A DNA stretch of 64,000 bases from Pomacea canaliculata (lineage: Eukaryota > Mollusca > Gastropoda > Architaenioglossa > Ampullariidae): the NCBI RefSeq assembly GCF_003073045.1, contig NC_037593.1:15818735-15882734 (forward strand). The letters are read 5' to 3'. Below the pieces are notes generated by a model that did no database searches, was not told the origin of the DNA, and saw only the letters and a program-made list of their open reading frames with translations. Position 1 is the first letter of the stretch; every line of letters begins with the position of its first letter. The position numbers were made by a program, and so were the translations under genes. Of this stretch, positions 11,603 through 20,787 are shown piece after piece.

Positions 11603-13146
11603 ATGAGAGGAATGCTAAAGTTCTTAGGTAAGCTGTTGCTCTCTCTTGAATAAATGTGACTCATGTGTTTTGATCCCTTTTGTCTCATTTAGGTTGTGCG
11701 AAAAAGTATTTACTCTAGTGACAGTGCCAATGTCTGCACAATTTTACGTGGTCTTTTCTGGCGCTTAAATCAAATTCAAATCAAACTTTATTGTGTGTCC
11801 AAAGAAGTCCAAGACAAATTTTCCTTTTGCTTAAAAGCCCAATCACGTATACAAATGATGATGATGATGTTGATGATGATTGATGATTGATGATGGAATG
11901 ATTGATGATTGATAATTGATAATTGATGATGATCATGATGATTTTACATTGACTTGCAGCATTGCTGCTCAGCATTGTCTTCCTCATTCTGGTTTACGAG
12001 CTGTTTATCATGGACAAGGTGAGTCCTGACTTTTTACCTTTTCAGTTCCTAAGCCAAAGAATAAACTGGAGAAAATCACCGGTTGTGTCCCCTGAAACAA
12101 ACGTGTCTCTGCCGACGGTAAACTTCTTTCTGGACAACACCACGCTCTTTGCGACGCTTAACGTTGTCCCGCACAACAACTTCAACATCCTGACTGCACT
12201 GACCAGTACATCGTCGTCCACCGGTCATCCTGTCACAACTCCTACTAAAGGTCACGTGTCGCACAGCTCCTACACCTTCCCAGGTGGCACAAATAAAACT
12301 GGAGTCACTGTACCGTCGGACCCGCTCATCGCAACCAAAGTGTTGTGTATCAGTTTCAAAGGCCGACTAGGAAACCAACTCTTTCAGTACGCATCCGTTT
12401 TGGGCATAGCTCTAAAGACGAAGCGGATACCTGTTTATTTGGGGAAGACTCTTCTGTCGGATGTGTTAAGAAACACTTCACTGATTGACACTTCTTCTCG
12501 CTACGCAGATCGGTGTAAGAACTTCTTTCTGAAGGAAGAAGGTAGTTGTAAGTTTTTCCCGAAGTATTTCGAGCTGGACTCTAAGAGAGATTACAGGATC
12601 GGAGAGTATCTTCAGTCCTGGCGATATTTCGCCCAGCACGAAGCGGAAGTACGTCACGCGTTGACGTTCAAGGACACGATTGTGTCCCAAGCTCATCAAA
12701 CGGTCGACTATCTAAGAAAGAAATTCAATCGGACGCTGACAGGTATCCATGTACGCAGAGGAGACTATCTAAGGTATTCAGATGGTAGATACAAGACAGC
12801 ACCTGTAGAATACCTGTTGCATGCCATGGACTACGTCCGAAAAAGATTCCGTGACGTCGTTTTTGTCGTTTCTTCGGATGACCTCGAATGGTGTAGTCAG
12901 CAGTTTGCCAACAAAATTGACGTCACATTGCTGCAGCATCAGTCATCGCCTGCCGTTGTCATGATGATTCTTGCGTCACTGGATCACATGATCATGACGG
13001 TGGGGACCTACGGGTGGTGGGCGAGTTTTTTGAACCCCGGGATTACCGTCTACTATCGAGACTTTGTTAATCCGGGTAAATATCTATCACGCTATAACCC
13101 AAACGGAACGGACCACTACCGTCCGGACTGGATTTCCTTGTCCTGA
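11603..13146 (+). CDS. GT11 galactoside alpha-1,2-fucosyltransferase, copy D, intact
   Basis: Two coding exons (11603-11627 and 11960-13146) give 403 residues. The start lies in a short exon ending TTAG|GTAAGC and joins in phase 1 to TTGCAG|CATTG. Residues 1-8 form a short cytoplasmic tail, about 9-26 a membrane anchor, and 27-130 a Ser/Thr/Pro-rich stem with N-glycosylation sequons. The catalytic domain runs to the C-terminus: GRLGNQLFQYAS at 143, HVRRGDYL at 272 (GDP-fucose binding in GT11), SSDD at 313 and TVGTYGWWASFLNPG at 355. The family moves fucose from GDP-fucose to the 2-OH of galactose in the Golgi. Human FUT2 is about 343 residues; the extra length here is stem. An Asp conserved in the sister copies and in human FUT2 (SPAKDF) is Val at residue 342, which may impair activity. 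Confidence 0.9.
11766..11940 (+). repeat. LINE-tail remnant and (GAT)n run in intron 2 of copy D
   Basis: CAAATTCAAATCAAACTTTA and following bases match the intron-2 repeat of the other copies. They are followed by GATGATGATGATG, TGATGATTGAT and TGATAATTGAT units ending about 20 bp before the splice acceptor at 11959. Confidence 0.6.
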
Positions 13147-15100
13147 CTTTAATCAGTTGCCCACAGCGTTTAAAGGTTCACTGACAATAATATTAATATT
13201 TTTATATTATTACTGTTATATCATTATTATCTTTATTTAATACTATCGTCTTGAGTCTCGCATAGTAACACTACAAAGTCTTAACGGGGGCAGAAATGTG
13301 CCCCTTACCTGCTAAGTTTTAAATTAACCCATATGAAGACATTTGTTCTAAGTATGTACTGTGAACACCCATGTAAATAAAACATAAACAAATAATCATT
13401 TCAGTCTCATTGTTAAAAATATTTTAGGAGAATGCAGCAAAATGTCTTATATTTTTTTTCTGTACATATTTTCAATTTTGTTGTGGTTTAATTGCTGATA
13501 GACTACTTTTTAAAAAAATGGCATAGCGCTCTTCAAAAATTTAACTTAGTTTTACTTTTCCGTTTTCTTTGCCTAAAGATACGTGATAATTAAATCATTA
13601 CTAACAATTTCTCATTTTTTTTCTTAGAACTCTTTTCATGTAAGTGTACCTCAAACCACAATATCCCTAGTCAGCTCAGAAACGTATGTCTTTTGTCTTT
13701 GTAACCTCTAGTACAAACTTCAAAGTTTCTTTACTCGTAAGAGATAAAGAGAACTAGACTACCCTATATACCAACCTTGCTGGCTCAAGCTTCAAGGAGG
13801 AAGGAAAGATATTTAAAAAATAATCAAGGACCACTGATTTACAACTATTGTTTATGCGGGGAATCTTTTTTCTTCTGCCAAGAGCTAAGTTGTCTAAGTC
13901 AACCGATATTTATTTCTTCATTTGCATATCAGTGGACTTCAAAGTGAGTCAGAGATATTTGGTCAATCTGTAGTTTATACACAGAGTGTTAACACTTTTA
14001 TAATCTATACACACTCCCACCCTTGAAGTTTGGCAAACATTTGAATGTGTTGAATCTACTTGCTGGATTGGCCCTGCTTCTCTTCCGACGCTTTGTAAAT
14101 TTATTTTGAGTTTTCAAATACGCATTCGGCACGCAACCCATTGAGCTTAAAAATAAAAAAATGCTTGTACCTATGATATCGGTTCTATGACTGGACCTGT
14201 GACGTGAACAGGAGCATTTGCTGTCTTGATTTCATTTTAAATGAACTGCTAGCGCTGGAAGCAGCTTCTGGTTAAATAACTTTCATCTCAATTGTATTCT
14301 ATGTTTGAGTATCTGTATCTGTCTCTGTGTGTGTGTTTTGTTTCTGTAAAGTACCATGAGCCTGTACAGGTTCACTGTATTTTATTATAGCCAAGAACAT
14401 GATTTACCACCGTCAGTCAAGAGTATAACTTTTTTCAATGCAGCTTTTTTAGACTATGATCGCTAACCTCATCCAACCCAGTCTAAAGCTTCATTTTTAG
14501 TAGTCTAAGATTTTATAAAGCGTTTTGGTTACAGACATGTCATCGCTTACTGCTTCAATATATTCTATTCAGAAGGAAAAACTTGGTAATATGATAAGCC
14601 ATGTCATGCCATCCACTGAATGGTCTAAATGTTTCTCTGTGTGAGGCTTGTACTGCTATTCATACGTATGAATATTTCAACAAATATAAGTAATTTACTC
14701 CGGACTGACGTGTTCGCTTCAATGAATCAAGAGCTGTAATTAACGTATGTCACCTGGTGTATCAATAATTATGTCTGTTGTACATTCTCTCTAGCAAGCT
14801 GTGGTGCAAGATTAAGGACTAACAAAGAAGTCTTCTTTCACACTTAAGGAAAAAGGAGAGGACAGCACAGTATTTACACGCGAGGTTCCGGGTCAACGAA
14901 TGTGTATCAGACCCGCGACACAGTGGACTGTTCAGGTCGCCGGATGCTTGGGGAAAAAGGAGAAATTCTCCCTCAGGGTATTTTTAACCCAAGCCAAGCA
15001 CTCTAACCAGAGATTAATCGGATGGTCACTTTCTTCAGAAGCACCATCCCTACACTAAATACATAAAGGGACGGAAAGTGTTGAGTTCGACTACCAAAGC
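13147..15100 (+). other. Copy D 3' flank, diverged and partly unique
   Basis: No gene seen. Up to about 13850 it aligns with the other 3' flanks, resembling that of copy G most in its first 100 bases. AATAAA lies at 13376. From about 13860 to 15090 it is unlike the flanks of A, C, E and F, which points to replacement of the usual spacer by unrelated sequence. The shared unit resumes near 15100 (GCGAATGTCCGGGTACATTT). Confidence 0.55.
14850..15030 (-). mobile_element. Possible tRNA-derived SINE fragment
   Basis: On the minus strand CTCTGGTTAGAGTGCTTGGC near 15020 resembles a tRNA A box region and is followed by about 170 bp of non-repeated sequence. I find no convincing B box and no duplication at the ends, so this is a weak call. 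Confidence 0.25.
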
Positions 15101-15429
15101 AGTAGCGAATGTCCGGGTACATTTAGAAGCAAGGGGCGTAATGAACATGTAAATATAATGGGAGCTGACTCTGGCGTTCTTAAAAGTTAAAGTTAATTTT
15201 ATTTGTTAGTGTTCAATACTTTGTCGTTTCAAAGAGAGGAGAGATGGAGTAGCCAGGAGAAAGAGTGTTTCATTAGGTGATGGTGTTTTTGCTTTGTTTT
15301 GTTTTTAAGATATTTTTCGTAGTGGAGTTTACAAAAATAATATAGCGACCTCCTTGGAAGAAATCTGCGAGATTTGATTTTTAGCAAGAAAGGAGATGAA
15401 GTGAGTTGGGGTAGTAGATCTTGTATTGT

Positions 15430-15566
15430 ATCGTGTCTGACGTCTTGTGTGCGTCATTTGTTCCACGTCACTTGAAGCAGAAAAAGACGTCATACATAAG
15501 GATAGCAGTGGGACTTAAATGACCAAGTTGGCGGGAAAAGACCGCTGCTTTTTCCCGCCATCTTCT
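15430..15566 (+). promoter_or_regulatory. Putative promoter of copy E
   Basis: TGACGTC at 15438-15444, GACGTCA at 15486-15492, and a perfect-arm inverted repeat at 15530-15559 (GGCGGGAAAA ... TTTTCCCGCC, E2F-like on both strands). Next is CCGCCATCTT at 15555-15564, which fits a YY1 site often found at start sites. The centre of the palindrome is the exact reverse complement of that in copy F. Confidence 0.5.
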
Positions 15567-15974
15567 TTATGACTCTCAGTGACATTCGTATGAGTTTGCG
15601 CCTCTTCGATTCGATTCGTTTCCAAATTTCTTCATCCTCATCGTCATCTGCCGGGGCTCGTTGTGTTGTTGTGTGTGTAATACTTCGTGCGTATGAAAGG
15701 TAAGTGTACATTCGTCTTAATACAGTGCTGTCAGTCTAAACGATTGTTTCCAATATCATTTGCTAACGACCAGACTTCTGCGCCTCTAGAAAAAGTGCAG
15801 ACAATATCGCTCACAGATGTGGCAAGAATGGAGAGACACAGTCTGAAATGAGAGAAAAGGAATAAATCTCGCTTTATCAGTTTATAGAAAGTTCAACCCG
15901 CGTGTTGCAGATAGTCCGCTGTTCACACGTGTGTGATAACAACCTGTTTTCTTGTGGACTTAAGCACTGAAGTC

Positions 15975-17498
15975 ATGACAAGAATGCTAAAGTGTTTAGG
16001 TAAGCTGTTGTTCTCTCTTGAATAAATGTGACTCATGTGTTTTGATCCCTTTTGTCTCATTTAGGTTGTGCGAAAAAGTATTTACACTAGTGACAGTGCC
16101 AATGTCTGCACAATTTTACGTGGTCTTTTCTGGCGCTTAAATCAAATTCAAATCAGACTTTATTGTGTGTCCGAAGAAGTCCAAGACAAATTTTAATTTT
16201 GCTTAAAAGCCCAATCACGTATACAAATGACGATGATGATGTTGATGATGATTGATGATTGATGATGGATTGATTGATGATTGATAATTGATAATTGATG
16301 ATGATCATGATGATTTTACATTGACTTGCAGCATTGCTGCTCAGCATTGTCTTCCTCATTCTGGTTTACGAGATGTTATCATGGACAAGGTGAGTCCTGA
16401 CTTTTACCTTTTCAGTTCTAAGCCAAAGCATAAACTGGAGAAAAATCACCGGTTGTGTCCCCTGAAACAAACGTGTCTCTGCCGACGGTAAACTTCTTTC
16501 TGACAACACTACGGTCTTTGCGACGCTCAACGTTGTCCCGCACAACAACTTCAACATCCTGACTGCACTGACCAGTACATCGTCGTCCACCGGTCATCCT
16601 GTCACGACTCCTACTAAAGGTCGAGTGTCGCACAGCTCCTACACCTCCCCAGGTGGCACAAATACAACTGGAGTCACTGTACCGTCGGACCCGCTCATCG
16701 CAACCAAAGTCTTGTGTATCAGTTTTAGAGGCGGACTAGGAAACCAACTCTTTCAGTACGCATCCCTTTTGGGCATAGCTCTTAAGACGAAGCGGATACC
16801 GGTTTACCTGGGGGAGACTATTCTGTCGGATGTGTTGAGAAACACTTCACTGATTGACGTGTCTTCCCGCTACGCACATCGGTGTAAGGACGTCTTTCTA
16901 ATGGAAGAAGGTTGTTGCAAGTTTTTCACGGAATATTTCGAGCTGAATTCTAGTAGAGATTACAGGATCGGGGAGTATCTTCAGTCCTGGCGATATTTCA
17001 CCGAACACGAAGCGGAAGTACGTCACGCGTTGACGTTCAAGGACACGATTGTGTCCCAAGCTCGTCAAACGGTCGACTCCCTCAGACAGAAATTCAATCG
17101 CACGCTGACAGGTATCCATGTACGCAGAGGAGACTATCTAATAGATAGAAAGACAGCACCTGTAGAATACCTGCTGCACGCCATGGACTACGTCCGAAAA
17201 AGATTCCGTGACGTCGTTTTTGTCGTTTCTTCTGATGACATCGAATGGTGTAGGCAGCAGTTTTCCAACAAAAGTGAAGTCACAGTGCTGCAGCATCAGT
17301 CATCTCCCGCAGTTGACATGATGATTCTTGCGTCACTGGATCACATGATCATGACGGTGGGGACCTACGGCGAGTTTTCTGAACCCCGGGATTACCGTCT
17401 ACTATCGAGACTTTGTTGATCCGGATACAGATCTTGCAACACTCTTCAACCCAAACGGAACGGACTACTACCGTCCGGACTGGATTTCCCTGTTGTGA
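15975..17498 (+). pseudogene. GT11 fucosyltransferase copy E, pseudogene
   Basis: Exon 2 coding part 15975-15999 (MTRMLKCL) and exon 3 from 16332 to a stop at 17496-17498 follow the family layout. In the anchor and stem, single bases are missing near 16372, 16410, 16418 and 16502 and one is gained near 16444. From 16625 to 17370 the frame is open, with GGLGNQLFQYASLLG, HVRRGDYLIDRKTAP and VVSSDDIEWC. At 17370/17371 the 8 bases GTGGTGGG present in every sister are absent. That removes the two tryptophans of TYGWWASF and shifts the frame to an early stop. Loss of this motif would abolish a GT11 active site. No Harbinger insertion. Confidence 0.85.
16140..16312 (+). repeat. LINE-tail remnant and (GAT)n run in intron 2 of copy E
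   Basis: Same pair of repeats as in copy D, with TCAAATTCAAATCAGACTTT at its start and GATGATG/TGATTGATGATTG units before the acceptor. Confidence 0.6.
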
Positions 17499-18628
17499 CT
17501 TTAATGAGAGATTACAACGGTTAACGTTTTACTGACAATTATATTTTATTGTTATACTGTTATTGTTATTTTGTTATTGTTATATTATCTTTAGTCTGTT
17601 CATTTTACACTATCGAGTAAATCACGCATAGTAACACTACAAAGTCCAAAGAGAATCAAAAATAAAATGTGCCCGTAACCTAGTAAGTTTAAAATAAATC
17701 CATTTGAAGACGATTGTTTTGAGTATGTACGCTGAAACATAAAAGATAGTTATTTTAGTCTAATTGTTGAAAATATTTTGAGGAGATGTTAGCAAAATGT
17801 CTTATATTTATTGCCTTTACATTTTTTCTGTTTTTGTGTGGCTAGGTTGCTGATGGACTGCATTAAAAAAGAAATCATATAAGGCTGTCAAATTGAGCTG
17901 AGCTTTTTTCCAGTTTGTTTAGCCTGAAGAGACGTGATATTCAAACTATTTACTAACCTTTTCTATTTGTTTTTTAATTTATATCTTATTTAACGTAAGT
18001 ATACCTCAAAAAACACTTTTCGTAGTCGACCCAGTAACTTACTTCCTTTTTCTCTGAAAACTCCAGTAGAATCGTCCAAGTTCCAAACTAAAAGAGAGAT
18101 AAATAGAACTAGACAATCCTAAAGACCAAATCTGCTGTCATTAAGCTTCACGTAGTGAAGAAAAGATATTTAAAAAAATAATTAAGGACTTCTTTTTAAC
18201 AACTTTTCTTTAATTCATCTCTCAGTTCGGACGACAGCGCTCTGACCACTAGGATATAAAATTTTTTTTTTATATCTTTATCTACATATCACATACTAAG
18301 GGAGGCTAGTCTTGATAACTTGTCGAATGTCAAGCCTTCCTCCCTTTGACACACTTCCTTTTTTTCCCCCCCTTCAAAAAAACGTAGAAAAACCCCAGTA
18401 AAAAAAACATAAGTAAGAAATTTTTTCCAAACATAATTACATTTAAAATTTGCTAAAAAAATTGTAAAAAAAAATTGTTTGTCTCCGCATGTTCTTTAAA
18501 CTCTTGCATTCTGCCCGAGCACTGTGCATGGTAGGGTAATGGGCCCCAGTGTCAGTCATCAGACTCATACATTCTAATCAAGCATAACGTGTACACACTT
18601 ACAAAGCTCCTACCTTACTACAGGCAAC
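17499..18628 (+). repeat. 3' flank of copy E
   Basis: Gene-free spacer matching 4195-5330 and 25462-26570. The polyadenylation AATAAA is at about 17694; the second signal is altered here. The spacer is interrupted at 18629 by a transposon and resumes at 19916. Confidence 0.65.
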
Positions 18629-19915
18629 CAGAGGCGGCGTTAGGGGGTGGCAAATGGGGCGGCCGCCCCAGGCCCTGCTCTCGCAGGCCCCGCACTTCAG
18701 CCCCGAGGTCATCTTTATGACTTATTGCCAGCTGTGTTAAACAAGTTGTGACCAAAAAATTGACGTTCAGTAAACACCTTTAAGTTCTAATTAAGCAAAT
18801 TATTGAAACCATGTCTTAACTTTAAACCCGGCAATAATAACAAGCAGTTTATTAAATCAAATCAAATCAGACTTTATTGCCTGTCGAGGAGACCTCAAGA
18901 CAGAAATTTTTCTTTTGCTCACACGGGCAGGCATACATACTCACACAGACATTTAACGCACACATAATCACTACTATCTTTTCATCACCTGCAGGCAAAC
19001 AACATTACAAATTGTCATCTATGTCATCTATTAGCCTTTGACAGAAATCCCTGCATTTCAGTAATTATTTAGATTGAGAGCTCATCTTGTTTGTGCGAAA
19101 GAGAGGGCACATTCAACAAGGTGATGGCTGATAATGGATGTCAGCACCCTCTTCTCTTGAGACTGTGTTTGATTCCTCCTAAATCCTTGTGCCTTTATTT
19201 AGGATGGTGATGGCTGCTGGCAGGAAGGACCTCTGGTAGGCAGCTTTCCGTACACGTGGCACTTTATAGCGCCTGCCTGAGGGCAACAGCTGGAAGTTGG
19301 GATGGAGAGGGTGCGTCAGGTCAGAAATGATGTTGTGTGCCATCTTTCTGACTGCATGAAGGTACGAGTCAGAAAGTGGCAGCTGTGATTTACCAATAAT
19401 TTTATTTGCCTGGTGGATGATTCTGGCCAGCCTTGCCTTGTCGTTGACGAGGAGGTGACCATACCAGGCAGCGATGTTAAATGAGAGGATGCTCTCAACA
19501 AGAGACCTGTACAGTCTCAATCACCCCAGAGCTGACATTGAAGCTGCAGAGTCTCCTCAGAAGGTACAGCCGTTGATGGGCCTTTTTGTACACTTGGTTC
19601 ACGTGATCACTAAAGGAGAGCGTCCCGTCGATCACTGTACCAAGGTACCTACACAGCAGACCTCTGCACCTTAAGTTATCGTCACCATATTATTGCGCTT
19701 TAAGAACAATCCGCTACTGTCACAAACGGTGGGAAAGGTTACGAACAATTAAAACACTAAATTCGTGCGTTATTTCGCGAAATTGATCTAGCCTATCTAA
19801 CTGTCTATAAATCAGTGCTTCCGAATCATATCATAGGGATGTTGATACACGTACTCCATTACCCCGGCCCACGCGGATGTCGGCCAGGCCCGCGTGTGTC
19901 CTAACACCGCCTCTG
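18629..19915. mobile_element. TIR DNA transposon, non-autonomous, 1.29 kb
   Basis: Ends CAGAGGCGGCGTTAG and, on the opposite strand, CAGAGGCGGTGTTAG, with one mismatch, followed by GC-rich subterminal sequence (GGGCGGCCGCCCCAGGCC at left). It splits the array spacer between copies E and F, which is continuous at the corresponding point (5320) before copy B. A clean target duplication is not evident. No transposase is visible; the middle is taken up by a LINE fragment. The superfamily is uncertain, possibly hAT-like from the CAG start. Confidence 0.65.
18855..19680 (-). mobile_element. LINE 3' fragment (L2/Rex-like reverse transcriptase C-terminal part)
   Basis: Minus-strand translation shows YLGTVIDGTLSFSDHVNQVY, then KKAHQRLYLLRRLCSFNVSS. 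After a frameshift it continues LYRSLVESILSFNIAAWYGH, then NKIIGKSQLPL, and ends in a segment with LLPSGRRYKVPRVRKAAYQR. This is the post-catalytic region of the reverse transcriptase of L2/CR1/Rex-type LINEs. It ends in a tail of TTTGATTTGATTT type at 18855-18870. The 3' end (TTTATTGCCTGTCGAGGAG on the plus strand) matches the repeat in intron 2 of the fucosyltransferases. It is 5'-truncated and broken. Confidence 0.75.
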
Positions 19916-20249
19916 ACCAAAGCGTAGCGAATGTCCGGGTAGCATTTAGAAGCAGGGACGTAATGAGCATGTGAATATTAATGGGAGCTGACTCTGCCTT
20001 CTTGAAGTTAAAGTTAATTTTATTTGTTAGTATTCAATACTTTGTCGTTTCAAATAGAGGAGAGATGGAGTAGCCAGGAGGAAGAGTGTTTCATTAGGTG
20101 ATGGTGTAGTTGTTTTGTTTTTAAGATATTTTTCGTAGTGGAGATTACCAAAATAATATAACGACCTACTTGGAAGAAATCTGCGAGATTTCATTTTGAG
20201 CAAGAAAGGGGATGAAGTGAGTTGGGGTAGTAGATCTTGTATTGTGTCG

Positions 20250-20382
20250 TGTATGACGTCTTGTGTGCGTCATTTGTTCCACGTCACTTGAAGCAGAAAA
20301 AGACGTCATACATAAGGAAAGCAGTAGGACTTAAATGACCAAGTTGGCGGGAAAAAGCAGCGGTCTTTTCCCGCCATCTTCT
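20250..20382 (+). promoter_or_regulatory. Putative promoter of copy F
   Basis: TGACGTC at 20254-20260, GACGTCA at 20302-20308, perfect-arm E2F-like inverted repeat at 20346-20375 and YY1-like CCGCCATCTT at 20371-20380. This is followed by the shared exon 1, which ends at 20522 with a GTAAGT donor. No TATA box. Confidence 0.5.
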
Positions 20383-20787
20383 TTATGACTCTCAGTGACA
20401 TTCGTATGAGTTTGTGCCTCTTCGATTCGATTCATTTCCAAATTTCTTCATCCTCATCGTCATCTGCCGGGGCTCGTCGAGCGTTGCGTTGTTGTGTGTG
20501 CAATACGTCGTGCGTATGAAAGGTAAGTGTACATTCGTCTTAATACAGTGCTGTCAGTCTAAACGATTGTTTCCAATATCATTTGCTAACGACCAGTCTT
20601 CTGCGCCTGTAGACAAAGTGCAGATGTGGCAAGGATGGAGAGAGAGAGAGACAGGCTGACATGAGAGATAAGGAAGAAATCTCGCTTTATCAGTTTATAG
20701 AATGTTCAACCCGCGTGTTGCAGATAGTCCGCTGTTCACACGTGTGTGATAACAACCTGTTTTCTTGTGGACTTAAGGACTGAAGTA

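Noticed and set aside
12019-12045. A 27-nt GT...AG mini-intron in copies C, D, E and G
   Set aside because: Too short for known animal introns, in frame, and read as coding in intact D and G (G even lacks the GT). It is treated as coding sequence that happens to hold latent splice sites.
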